From assembly GCA_963579025.1 (NCBI GenBank), contig CAUZFZ010000031.1:1-64000 (forward strand): DNA of 64,000 bases. The letters are read 5' to 3'. Origin of the DNA: CAUZFZ01 sp963579025 (GTDB lineage Bacteria > Planctomycetota > Planctomycetia > Planctomycetales > Planctomycetaceae). Made by a program: the position numbers and the translations under genes. The notes beneath the pieces were generated by a model. The model saw only the letters and a list, made by a program, of their open reading frames with translations, made no database searches and was not told the origin of the DNA. This document shows, in pieces, positions 26,753 through 35,228 of the stretch (the stretch's first letter is position 1; each line of letters begins with the position of its first letter).

Positions 26753-28261
26753 TCAGCAGGAGTTCGAGGCCGCAGGCGTGCCTGGGTCTGGCGACACGCT
26801 CACACAATTGCGACCGGATTCTTTCGACTGATACAGCATTCCGTCTGCTCGTCCGATCAGAGCCTGCGGTGAATCATCTGGACCGTCGCAGAACGCGGCA
26901 CCGATGCTGATTGTGACCGGCGCTCGAACAGCATTCTGCTCGAGTTCAAGTGACTCCACCGACGAGCGAATTCGCTCCGCCACAATCTCGGCACTGCCCG
27001 TTGTCGCATCGGTCAGCAGTACAATGAATTCTTCGCCTCCGAAGCGAGCAACGACGTCTGACTCCCGCGAAGCAGTTTCAATACATTGAGCCACTTTCGA
27101 CAGCACAAGATCACCGAACTGGTGCCCGTGCGTATCATTCAGACGCTTGAAGTGATCGATGTCCAGGAACAGCAATCCAACAGGTTGTCCCGAGCGTTTG
27201 ACTCTCGAAAACTCCTTCCCAAGCAGTTCCTCGAAAAACCGACGATTGTAGAGTCCGGTCAGCGGATCGCGGATTGATTTTTCTCGTAATTCGTAGTTCT
27301 GCTGCTCCAGCTCGCGCCGCTTGTCCTCAGTTTCACTATGTGCCTGTTGTGTTCTGAGGGAGATCATGACGAGCTGATCGTTCGCCTCCGCCAGTAAGTC
27401 GGCTGGGCACGCAATACCATCCGGGTTGATTTCAAACAGCCCACAGGTGGTGTCGAGTCGATCTTTCGTCTCGTCCAGAAATGTCTGGACTCCTGCTTCC
27501 GACAAGCCGTAGAAACGACTGGCGACAGCATTCAGCCGTCGCAGCGCTTCGCCCTTACTGGTAGTGCAGAAGTACTCGCCGGCAGCCGAAGCAATCATCG
27601 CGACCTCGACGTCACTCGTCACATCCGGCGATGTCGTCTCACACGCGTGATGGACGCGGACACCCCTGATGAGCGATTCGGGCAGTCCCCATCGAGACAA
27701 CAGCTCGGCACCAACGTGTGCGTGAGTGAATCCAAACAACTGTTGTTCTACGTCAGGCACATCGCGCAGCTCGTCTTGTGACGCCTCACACGCTTCCACG
27801 TAATCTGAGGGCGCGGCCTTCAGCATGGCCAGCTTGCCGATATCGAGCATCAAACCAATCATGAATCGTTCGGCTCTCTGGTCGCGACTGGCCGACGCGT
27901 CAATGCGCTCCGCGATGACCGCCTGGATGACAGACTGCTTCCAATAGGAGTCATAATGCTCCTTCAGCGATCCGCTGGCGAATGAATCATTTGTGAGCGA
28001 GAAACCCATGGTTAATGCTGTGACAGTGGTGATACCCAGCATCGAGACAGCACGCTCCAGGGTCGCTATTTCACTGCGTGCCCCAACAAGTGGAGAATTT
28101 GCTGCCTTGAGGAGTTTTCCACAAAGCGCGGGATCCGTCCGCAGTACCTTCAGATAGTCCTCGACCTCAGAGTTCGCTTCCTTCGAAAGAGCCAGAAGCT
28201 GCAGAGCAGTCGATGGAGGGCTCGGAAGACTCGGAGATGACAGAACAGAATCAAGGTTCAT
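26753..28261 (-). CDS. HDOD-GGDEF protein, probable diguanylate cyclase
   Basis: A 502-residue protein. Residues about 10-210 form an HDOD domain (LPSPPSTALQLLALS, DPALCGKLLKAANSP, TLERAVSMLGITTVTAL, IGLMLDIGKLAML); after a linker with a coiled-coil stretch (TQQAHSETEDKRRELEQQ) comes a GGDEF domain from about residue 330 (DPLTGLYNRRFFEELLGKE, LFLDIDHFKRLNDTHGHQFGD, RFGGEEFIVLL). The intact GGEEF and DxDHFK motifs predict c-di-GMP synthesis. An upstream RxxD inhibitory site is not evident. It is transcribed away from the flagellar genes but lies close to them, so a role in motility control is plausible. Confidence 0.9.
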   Translation of the reverse strand: MNLDSVLSSPSLPSPPSTALQLLALSKEANSEVEDYLKVLRTDPALCGKLLKAANSPLVGARSEIATLERAVSMLGITTVTALTMGFSLTNDSFASGSLKEHYDSYWKQSVIQAVIAERIDASASRDQRAERFMIGLMLDIGKLAMLKAAPSDYVEACEASQDELRDVPDVEQQLFGFTHAHVGAELLSRWGLPESLIRGVRVHHACETTSPDVTSDVEVAMIASAAGEYFCTTSKGEALRRLNAVASRFYGLSEAGVQTFLDETKDRLDTTCGLFEINPDGIACPADLLAEANDQLVMISLRTQQAHSETEDKRRELEQQNYELREKSIRDPLTGLYNRRFFEELLGKEFSRVKRSGQPVGLLFLDIDHFKRLNDTHGHQFGDLVLSKVAQCIETASRESDVVARFGGEEFIVLLTDATTGSAEIVAERIRSSVESLELEQNAVRAPVTISIGAAFCDGPDDSPQALIGRADGMLYQSKESGRNCVSVSPDPGTPAASNSC

Positions 28262-28294
28262 TGCTGCACCAATACAGTATTTAGAGTGACCCAG

Positions 28295-29026
28295 TCAGCC
28301 CACGATCAGGTCCGCCACGCGATCTCCGCAGATCTGGCACGGCGAGATAACTTCATCGACCTGAGCTTTTCGCATTCGATTGGAGATCGTGAAGTCATTG
28401 GATCTGGCGATGACTCGGATGTCAGGTCCCATGTCTTTACACGTGATTGAAATCAACAGGTTGTCGACTTCGGAATCGGTTGCAGCAACAACATGGTGTG
28501 CATTCAGGATATTGGCCTGCGAAAGTATCAGTTCGTCTGTGGGATTTCCCTCAACAGTGTGTAGTTTGCGGAATCTTCGTTTCAATTCACCAAGACGCGC
28601 AACGTCGACATCGACCAGGACGACCGAAATTCGCGCTCGTATCAGTCGCTCAATAATTGCCTCCGCCATCAGGCCCGCACCGCATACCACTGTGTGTTCT
28701 TTCAACTCGTTAATCATCTTTCGCATCCTTTTACGCTGAAGACTTCCACCAAGATCTTTTTCGACGACAAAACTGGTTAGCGCCGCGCTCCACCAGGTCA
28801 TGCTGACGAGGCTCAGGAATATCAATCCGGAGGTAAACGACCGACCGGATTCGCTAAGGGCCTGTGTTTCACCATATCCAACGGTCGACAGTGTGATGAC
28901 GGTCATAAAGAACCCGTCACTGACACTCCAGTCTTCGATCCAGACGTAACCGAACGTGCCAAGCAATATCAGCGTGGCGACAAACAGGCCGACGGAGCAC
29001 AGGCGTCGCACAACGGGGTCGTTCAT
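28295..29026 (-). CDS. Two-helix potassium channel with RCK domain
   Basis: A 243-residue protein with two membrane helices (LCSVGLFVATLILLGTFGYVWI and FTSGLIFLSLVSMTWWSAAL) flanking a pore loop with selectivity filter TLSTVGYGET (TVGYGE 48-53). The C-terminal RCK/TrkA-N domain begins HTVVCGAGLMAEAIIERL with a GxGxxA-like dinucleotide loop and ends in VISPCQICGDRVADLIVG. Such channels conduct K+ and are gated by ligand or nucleotide binding. ATG 29026 has AGGCGAGGAG immediately upstream; the longer frame is rejected. It begins 27 bp after the end of the HDOD gene on the same strand. Confidence 0.85.
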   Translation of the reverse strand: MNDPVVRRLCSVGLFVATLILLGTFGYVWIEDWSVSDGFFMTVITLSTVGYGETQALSESGRSFTSGLIFLSLVSMTWWSAALTSFVVEKDLGGSLQRKRMRKMINELKEHTVVCGAGLMAEAIIERLIRARISVVLVDVDVARLGELKRRFRKLHTVEGNPTDELILSQANILNAHHVVAATDSEVDNLLISITCKDMGPDIRVIARSNDFTISNRMRKAQVDEVISPCQICGDRVADLIVG

Positions 29027-29052
29027 TGGTCTCCTCGCCTCTTGAGTCAGGG

Positions 29053-29925
29053 TCACGAAGCGGAGAGACAGCAAACAGTACGCAGGTCGTTGTACATCTC
29101 TTCGACTTCGCTTTGCACTACTGCAACGACGTCGTGCGAGATCTTCAGGTCGGTCGCGACTCCAGCCTCGGCTGGTTCAACTGGATCGTTCCCATCTCCC
29201 GTGGTATTCCAGCAGGCTACCAACTGGTTCGAGAACCGGATCAGCTCCGACAGCTCAATGTCGTCCGGTGCTTCCTGTGGGTTGTGGTGGTAACCAATCA
29301 TTCCGGCGACAGAGTATGGCAGGCCCCATTCGTCGGCGCACAGCATGCCGAGTTCCTGATGGTCTCGACCGAACGCGGCATTCTCTACGTCTGTCAGATT
29401 CTGATAGTCAGCGATCTGGTCGTAGTCCTTTGTAATGGCAAGGTACTCGTCCGCCGCCAGATCGATCATGACCAGCTTTCCGACGTCATGCAGGATTCCG
29501 CCCAGGAAGGCCTCGTCCGGCGGAAGATCGATTCGTTTCGCAAGCTGCTGGGCAGTGACAGCGCAGGCAAGAGAGTGATACCAGAGCTGCTCGCGCTGCT
29601 GCTGACCTTCGTTCCCCTGAGAGAAGACATCGGTGGCACCAAGTGTGACTGTGATGTCGTGGAGTTTGCGATACCCCAGAACCACAACAGCCTGCTGAAT
29701 GGACCGAATGCGACCTGACATCCCGTAAAGTGTGCTGTTCGCGACCTGCATCAGTTTCACGGCGAAACCGGGATCCGTTTCGATGACTGAAACCAGCTCG
29801 CGGACGTCCGACGCCGGATCGCCGGAGATCTTCATCAGGCGCATCGCCGAAACGGGGAACGGTCGGATTGGTGGGATTGTGTCCCATCGGTCGGCGACAG
29901 TTTCACTGGACATCGATGAAGTCAT
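29053..29925 (-). CDS. HDOD domain protein
   Basis: A 290-residue single HDOD-type protein: IPPIRPFPVSAMRLMKISGD, DPGFAVKLMQVANSTLYGM, RSIQQAVVVLGYRKLHDI, AFLGGILHDVGKLVMI and ELGMLCADEWGLP. The HD pair of HDVGK is retained but other metal ligands of active HD-GYP phosphodiesterases are not evident, so it is probably a regulator rather than a hydrolase. It stands divergent from fliQ, suggesting a link to flagellar or surface-behaviour control. It is the second of three HDOD-like proteins in the window. Confidence 0.85.
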   Translation of the reverse strand: MTSSMSSETVADRWDTIPPIRPFPVSAMRLMKISGDPASDVRELVSVIETDPGFAVKLMQVANSTLYGMSGRIRSIQQAVVVLGYRKLHDITVTLGATDVFSQGNEGQQQREQLWYHSLACAVTAQQLAKRIDLPPDEAFLGGILHDVGKLVMIDLAADEYLAITKDYDQIADYQNLTDVENAAFGRDHQELGMLCADEWGLPYSVAGMIGYHHNPQEAPDDIELSELIRFSNQLVACWNTTGDGNDPVEPAEAGVATDLKISHDVVAVVQSEVEEMYNDLRTVCCLSAS

Positions 29926-30243
29926 GGCAAGGTCTTACTGTTAGTTCCCGGATGTGTTGTACCAGGAGCGCAAGAGGGGCGTGGCGTGCTCCGGGAGCCC
30001 GGCCTTTCGTTATCGAGACCGCCGACTTCGACTTGTGCGAGTTCTGCCGCACGTCTGTTAATTGACGGGGACTGTGTGCGACCGTGCCGGTTGCACAAAT
30101 TGAAACGCGACAGCCTCGTGAGGCATTGAACTCAAATTGCCGCTGCCGGCCGGAGAATCAGAATAACCGTCAAGGTCGCGTGACTGTCCGGACGAATCTC
30201 CGATGGCGAATGCGCATCCGCCGCGTTTGTACGGGAGGGCAAC
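29926..30243. other. Divergent intergenic region before fliQ
   Basis: This 318-bp stretch lies between the HDOD gene (minus) and fliQ (plus) and should hold promoters for both. I see a small hairpin GCTC-CGG-GAGC near 29989 but no sigma-54, sigma-28 or sigma-70 match I would defend. Confidence 0.35.
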
Positions 30244-30513
30244 GTGCCAACATCCGAAGTCATTCAGATCGCTCGCGAACTGATCCTCACTGCGCTACTC
30301 CTCACGATGCCGGTGATCCTCGTCAGCCTTGTTGTGGGTCTGGCAATCAGTCTGTTTCAGACTGTCACGAGCATTCAGGAGCAGACCCTCAGCTTTGCGC
30401 CGCGAATCGTGGCAGCCGCCATCGTGATCGTTATGGCTCTTCCGTGGAGCCTGAATCTATTGACAGGTTTTACGTGGCGGATGATGTGGCGAATGGCTGA
30501 GGTGGGGCAGTGA
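30244..30513 (+). CDS. fliQ: Flagellar export gate protein FliQ
   Basis: An 89-residue two-helix membrane protein of the type III export gate. It has the FliQ profile: IARELILTALLLTMPVILVSLVVGLAISLFQTVTSIQEQTLSFAPRI, then a second helix and PWSLNLLTGF. In the gate, FliQ packs around the FliP-FliR helical complex. The GTG start follows GGGAGG. The final bases overlap the fliR start (GTGA), so the two are coupled. It opens the flagellar locus. Confidence 0.95.
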   Translation: MPTSEVIQIARELILTALLLTMPVILVSLVVGLAISLFQTVTSIQEQTLSFAPRIVAAAIVIVMALPWSLNLLTGFTWRMMWRMAEVGQ

Positions 30514-31283
30514 TTGAGGTCCTGGCACTTTCGTTCGCACTGACGCTGGCCCGTGCTGGAACGTTTGTCTTCTTTCTGCCCGTTGTTGGCGGAAGAAGCT
30601 CGCCGAATACCGTGAAGATCGGTCTCACGTTTGCCCTCGCCGTGTTCTGGTTCACTGTCTGGGGCACACAGCCGTCAGCCGAATTCATTCAGCTTGCCGC
30701 GGGAAGAAACTGGTTAGCCTGCACGATCGCAATGGGTCGCGAAGCGCTTCTGGGAGCGATACTGGGGTTTGTCTTCAGCATGCTCATGGTTCCTTCTCGA
30801 ATCGCAGGCGCGTACGTCGCGCAGGAGATGGGGCTTACGATTGCGACAATCTCTGATCCAGTGACGCGTCAACCAGCCAGCGTGCTCACCCATCTATTCG
30901 AAGCGCTGGCCGTACTCGTGTTCTTTGGACTCGATGTACATCACATGCTACTTCTGGCGATGCACGCTTCGTTCAAACTCTGGGCGGTTGGTGCTGTGGT
31001 CCCTGACGCCGCACTGCTGCTGGCGACTTCCGGTGTTGGTGAAGCCCATCATTGGGGGCTCATGATCGCTGCACCGATCGGGATCAGCATGTTTCTCACA
31101 ACGGTTGTGCTGTTACTCCTCAATCGAGCCTCTCCGCAGATCAACCTGTTCTCAGTCGGCATCGTTGTTCGACTCGGGGCCGGAATCGCCGCGCTGCTGC
31201 TTTTCCTGCCAACGATGGTGGCTTCGCTGCATCGATTCTTCGCAAGAACGACAGGTTCGATCGAGGCGCTGTTTCAGTTGTGA
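30510..31283 (+). CDS. fliR: Flagellar export gate protein FliR
   Basis: A 257-residue polytopic membrane protein with about six predicted helices. FliR-type features include FALTLARAGTFVFFLPVVGGRSSPNTVKIGLTFALAV, GREALLGAILGFVFSML, AGAYVAQEMGLTIATISDP and the C-terminal IGISMFLTTVVLLLLNRASPQINLFSVG. It forms the export gate with FliP and FliQ. Start GTG at 30510 overlaps the fliQ stop by 4 bp. Confidence 0.95.
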   Translation: MIEVLALSFALTLARAGTFVFFLPVVGGRSSPNTVKIGLTFALAVFWFTVWGTQPSAEFIQLAAGRNWLACTIAMGREALLGAILGFVFSMLMVPSRIAGAYVAQEMGLTIATISDPVTRQPASVLTHLFEALAVLVFFGLDVHHMLLLAMHASFKLWAVGAVVPDAALLLATSGVGEAHHWGLMIAAPIGISMFLTTVVLLLLNRASPQINLFSVGIVVRLGAGIAALLLFLPTMVASLHRFFARTTGSIEALFQL

Positions 31284-31327
31284 ATCGAAGCGGAGCCAGT
31301 CTCACTCCACAGTCATGAGGCCGCCAC

Positions 31328-32392
31328 GTGGCTGCTGACACTACTCACGACAAGACAGAGCAGGCGACCCCGCGACGGCGCGAGGAGTCGCGGACCAAAG
31401 GGCAGATTCCGGTCAGTGCCGAACTCAACAGCGGCTTCCATCTACTTGTCGCGTCCACGTTGCTGTGGTTGACAGGAGGCCATATCGGGCGTGCGATTCT
31501 CTCAATGCTCCGCGAATGGCTGCCAGCAATAGCCAATACAGACGGTTCCACCGGGCAGTTACGCCAATGGGCGTCGCTGCTGGCAGTCGACATTTTCACG
31601 GTCTGCGGTGTCGTGATTGGAGCATTATTTGCCAGCGGTGTTCTGGTAGGCCTCCTGCAGACTGGATTCAACGTCTCGCTGGAGTCAATTCGTCTCGACT
31701 GGTCGAAGATCGACCCGATCGCTGGCTTTGGACGACTCTTCTCGTTGCGGTCAGTCATGAAAGGCACGGCAGCAGTCTTGAAGCTGTCAACCGCGGCGGG
31801 CATCGTGAGTTGGATTCTCGTTTCACGCTTCGACTCGATTGCCTCGTCGAGTCTCCTGACGTTGGGCGGGACGCTGGCACTGGGATGGAGTATTGGAGTG
31901 CATCTGATGCTGGCCGTGGCAGCGGCTCTGGTTGTAATCGGCGGATTTGACTACCTGTTTCAGCGCTGGAAGCACGATCAGGACATGATGATGTCGAAGC
32001 AGGAGATCAAAGATGAAAACAAACAGATGGAGGGTGACCCGCACCTTAAGGCAAGGATTCGCAAGCTCCAGCGTGAGACCGCGCAGCGCAAAATGATGCA
32101 CGACGTCCCGGGCGCGACGGTCGTTATCACAAACCCGACACACCTATCGATTGCTTTGAAGTACGACGGTGAGACGATGGATGCTCCACGTGTCGTGGCC
32201 AAGGGAGCCGGCGCCGTTGCACTACGGATGCGAACAATCGCAGAAGAAAACGGAGTGCCAATCGTCGAGAAACAACCGCTCGCCCGCGCACTGTTCGCGA
32301 TGGCCGAAATCGGTGATGATATCCCGAATGAGCTTTTCCAGGCGGTCGCCGAGATCCTGATCTACGTCTACAGTCTGAAGAAGGCAGCCTGA
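31328..32392 (+). CDS. flhB: Flagellar export switch protein FlhB
   Basis: A 354-residue protein with four membrane helices in the first 210 residues and a cytosolic domain bearing the self-cleavage site NPTH at Asn269-His272 (VVITNPTHLSIALKY). The N-terminus (DKTEQATPRRREESRTKGQI) is the FlhB family hallmark. Cleavage after Asn269 allows the switch from rod/hook to filament export. The start is GTG at 31328. It ends the short fliQ-fliR-flhB group; 260 bp follow before flgF. Confidence 0.95.
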   Translation: MAADTTHDKTEQATPRRREESRTKGQIPVSAELNSGFHLLVASTLLWLTGGHIGRAILSMLREWLPAIANTDGSTGQLRQWASLLAVDIFTVCGVVIGALFASGVLVGLLQTGFNVSLESIRLDWSKIDPIAGFGRLFSLRSVMKGTAAVLKLSTAAGIVSWILVSRFDSIASSSLLTLGGTLALGWSIGVHLMLAVAAALVVIGGFDYLFQRWKHDQDMMMSKQEIKDENKQMEGDPHLKARIRKLQRETAQRKMMHDVPGATVVITNPTHLSIALKYDGETMDAPRVVAKGAGAVALRMRTIAEENGVPIVEKQPLARALFAMAEIGDDIPNELFQAVAEILIYVYSLKKAA

Positions 32393-32652
32393 TCTGAAAG
32401 GCATTGCTCGCACGTGAGGGAAATCACTGAGGCAATTATTTCCGCACTGCGAAAACTCTTCCGCAGTCGAGACGAACGGGTTGCAGCCTGCTCACGGGGA
32501 GGGCTATTCCCCACGATGCGGAAGTCACATGGCAGTATCGGTTTGACGTCTCACCGCATGTGATTCGCATGGATTGCCGGTCTCTGGCACACAATGTGAT
32601 TAGTCAGTCTCCCATTGTGCGCCGCAAGGCGAAAACCTCACGAGGGAGCGTG

Positions 32653-33390
32653 ATGTTACCAGGACTCTACAGCGCGGCGACCGGACTTGAAGTTGCTTCA
32701 CGCAACCAGGAGGCCATTGCCCATAACCTTGCCCATGTCAGTGTGCCCGGGTTCCGTCGATCCGTGGTGTCGTTCGAAACGTTTTCGAACTCGATGAATA
32801 AAGAAGAGCTTGGGCTCCTCACGTCAAACGCAGGAGCAGTGAGCGATACCAGCCACACGGATTTTACGCCTGGGAGCTACCAGCAGACCGGACGCAAGCT
32901 GGACGTCGCCATTCAGGGTGACGGCTTCTTCGCGATCGAAGGTCCCAGCGGGCCCCTCTATACCAGAACGGGAAACTTTCACCTCAGTCCGACCGGCGAA
33001 CTTATCAATCACGATGGGTATTCCGTGCTCGGAACAAACGGACCAATTCAGTTTCCGCCAGATGTGGCGCTTCAGGAAATCGAAATCTCGAACAATGGCC
33101 AGGTTCGATTTCGACGTAACCAGGTCGGGCAGATTGAACTGACGGCGTTTGAAGACAACCAGCAACTCAAACCATTCGGCACGACTCTGTTTCAGGCAAC
33201 TCCCGACGCGGTGCCCTCTGGTGTTCCCGTCGAGATTTCTCAGGGAGTTCGTGAGCTTTCCAATGTCTCACCAATGCACGAACTGGTGCAGATGATTGTC
33301 GGCATGCGGTTCTACGAAATGTCGAACAAGGCAATGACGACGATCGCTGCGGCGATTCAACAGAACACCGATCCACGGCAGGGAGGCTGA
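32653..33390 (+). CDS. flgF: Flagellar rod protein FlgF-like
   Basis: A 245-residue rod/hook family protein: MLPGLYSAATGLEVASRNQEAIAHNLAHVSVPGFRR at the N-terminus, a central GDGFFAIEGPSGPLYTRTGNF motif, and a C-terminal helix MHELVQMIVGMRFYEMSNKAMTTI. Being first before flgG and shorter than FlgG, it is best called the proximal rod protein FlgF. ATG 32653 follows GAGGGAG; the longer frame is rejected. The gap from 32393 to 32652 shows a TGGCAC at 32585 without a matching -12 and no other signal. Confidence 0.85.
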   Translation: MLPGLYSAATGLEVASRNQEAIAHNLAHVSVPGFRRSVVSFETFSNSMNKEELGLLTSNAGAVSDTSHTDFTPGSYQQTGRKLDVAIQGDGFFAIEGPSGPLYTRTGNFHLSPTGELINHDGYSVLGTNGPIQFPPDVALQEIEISNNGQVRFRRNQVGQIELTAFEDNQQLKPFGTTLFQATPDAVPSGVPVEISQGVRELSNVSPMHELVQMIVGMRFYEMSNKAMTTIAAAIQQNTDPRQGG

Positions 33391-33391
33391 T

Positions 33392-34189
33392 ATGTTTCGG
33401 GCACTTTACACTAGCGCGACCGGCATGGAAGCGCAGAAGCTTATTGTCGATGTCACGGCGAACAACCTGGCCAACGTCAACACCAATGGTTTCAAGCGAA
33501 GTCACGTCGACTTCGCCGATCTGCTGTACGTCACGCAGAACCAGGCAGGCAGCGAGATCGTTGCCGGACAACAGTCACCCACCGGGCTGCAGGTCGGAAG
33601 TGGTGTCCGAGCCGTGGGAACAAGCAAGCTGTTTCGACCGGGCACGTTTGAGCAGACCGGGAACACTTTCGACGTTGCTATTGAGGGGGACGGGTTTATT
33701 CGCGTTGACGCGGGCGGCGATGAACTCGTCTTCACACGCGACGGCGCACTGCGACTTAACTCGACAGGTAATCTCGTGACCGGCGACGGGTATCCCATCG
33801 ATCCCGGCGTGACAATTCCACGACAGATCATTCCATCAAGTATATCCATTGGTGTCGACGGCACGGTCACCGGGGCTAACGCCGGATCGCCGGGTGTGTC
33901 CGAAGAACTCGGCCGGATCTTCTTGTCGTCGTTTCCGAACCCAGCCGGTTTGAGCAATGAGGGCAGCAACCTTTACGCAAGAACCGGCGCGTCGGGAGAC
34001 GAGTTTCAGGGCCAACCCGGAGAAAACGGCCTTGGGGCTCTGCGTCAGAAATTTCTGGAGAAGTCGAACGTCGAGGTGGTGACGGAACTCGTTTCACTGA
34101 TCAACGCTCAGCGGGCGTATGAAGTGAACTCAAGAGCCATCCGTGCCGCCGACGAAATGTTGTCTGTTTCCCGAGAACTGGTGAGATAG
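33392..34189 (+). CDS. flgG: Flagellar distal rod protein FlgG
   Basis: A 265-residue protein with the FlgG hallmarks: MFRALYTSATGMEAQKLIVDVTANNLANVNTNGFKRSHVDFADLLY, the insertion YVTQNQAGSEIVAGQQSPTGLQVGSGVR, GDGFIRVDAGGDELVFTRDG, and the C-terminal FLEKSNVEVVTELVSLINAQRAYEVNSRAIRAADEML. FlgG forms the distal rod that crosses peptidoglycan and outer membrane. It starts one base after the end of flgF. Confidence 0.95.
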   Translation: MFRALYTSATGMEAQKLIVDVTANNLANVNTNGFKRSHVDFADLLYVTQNQAGSEIVAGQQSPTGLQVGSGVRAVGTSKLFRPGTFEQTGNTFDVAIEGDGFIRVDAGGDELVFTRDGALRLNSTGNLVTGDGYPIDPGVTIPRQIIPSSISIGVDGTVTGANAGSPGVSEELGRIFLSSFPNPAGLSNEGSNLYARTGASGDEFQGQPGENGLGALRQKFLEKSNVEVVTELVSLINAQRAYEVNSRAIRAADEMLSVSRELVR

Positions 34190-34193
34190 CCAC

Positions 34194-35177
34194 ATGCATC
34201 CAATCACCGTGCTCCTGAGCACTCTGTCGCTCGCCGCCGTTACGACGGCCGCCGAGCCAGTCACGATTACCCTCCGCGCGTCGGCCGAAGTTGCGGAATC
34301 GATCGTCGAGATCGGACACGTTGCGGATCTTTCAGGTGGAACTGCGTCGTTGCGAAACGAGATCGCCAGACTCGACTTGACCGATATCAATGTTGGAGGC
34401 GAGGAGTCTATCAAGCGACGGCACGTCGAAGTGCGGCTGTTGCTGTCGGACGTCGAACGCGCTCAATATCGAGTCGTCGGAACGAACACCGTCCGTGTTC
34501 ACCATGAAGAAGCAGCGGTCGATCTGGCAGGCGATGCCAGCATTACGACACCAATCCAACTTGCTTATGCAGCACGCGCACAGATGCCCGTCGAGCAGTT
34601 CATCGTCCGGTTGACTCAGCCGGTCAGAGACCTCGGTGAGAATTCCAGTCAATTCACGGTAAGGCCATTCATGCCGACGGTGCCTCGGCTTGGCGACGTC
34701 CGTCTGCGCGTGGGGCTCTATCTGAATAATCGGCTCGTCAAAACGATTCCGGTGTCTGCAAACATCCAGCAACTGCGGCCAGTCGTGACCGCCGCGGCGG
34801 AAATCAAGCCTGGAGAGATCATCCTCGCTTCGCACATACAGGTCACTCATCAGCCGCAGTCCTCAGCGACTTCCGTCGTTTCCGCAGAGCAACTGATTGG
34901 CAGGACCGCCCGACGACGGCTTGAACAAGGACAGCGTGTGGACGTCCGAGACGTCTCAAGCACGACTCAAGCGAAGCCAGATCCGTACCTGATCAAGACG
35001 CGGGCGGTCATTCGGATTGTCGCTCGCAAAGGCACACTGACTATCTCTGCCGATGCGGGGGGAGTAGCACTTCGGAACGGACGGCTGGGAGATTTCATTC
35101 CTGTCAGGAACTTGCGTTCCGGGAGAGAAATCACAGGCGAAGTCATCAGCAGCACCGAGGTGCAGGTCAGCTTTTAA
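34194..35177 (+). CDS. flgA: P-ring assembly chaperone FlgA
   Basis: A 327-residue periplasmic protein with a signal peptide (first about 20 residues, ending TTAAEP). The C-terminal part carries the SAF/ChapFlgA domain: VTAAAEIKPGEIILASHIQVTHQ, IGRTARRRLEQGQRVDVRDV, and IVARKGTLTISADAGGVALRNGRLGDFIPVRNLRSGREITGEV. FlgA helps FlgI polymerise into the P-ring. The N-terminal half (about 130 residues) is weakly conserved. It follows flgG by 4 bp and precedes flgH and flgI, the ring genes it serves. Confidence 0.92.
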   Translation: MHPITVLLSTLSLAAVTTAAEPVTITLRASAEVAESIVEIGHVADLSGGTASLRNEIARLDLTDINVGGEESIKRRHVEVRLLLSDVERAQYRVVGTNTVRVHHEEAAVDLAGDASITTPIQLAYAARAQMPVEQFIVRLTQPVRDLGENSSQFTVRPFMPTVPRLGDVRLRVGLYLNNRLVKTIPVSANIQQLRPVVTAAAEIKPGEIILASHIQVTHQPQSSATSVVSAEQLIGRTARRRLEQGQRVDVRDVSSTTQAKPDPYLIKTRAVIRIVARKGTLTISADAGGVALRNGRLGDFIPVRNLRSGREITGEVISSTEVQVSF

Positions 35178-35228
35178 CTCGGAGCCGTCGCAGGGACGCG
35201 ACATGTTTCGGGTGACACGGATTTAACT

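Noticed and set aside
32585..32600. TGGCAC before flgF as a sigma-54 promoter
   Set aside because: The -12 position reads GTGA instead of TTGC, so the core GC is missing.
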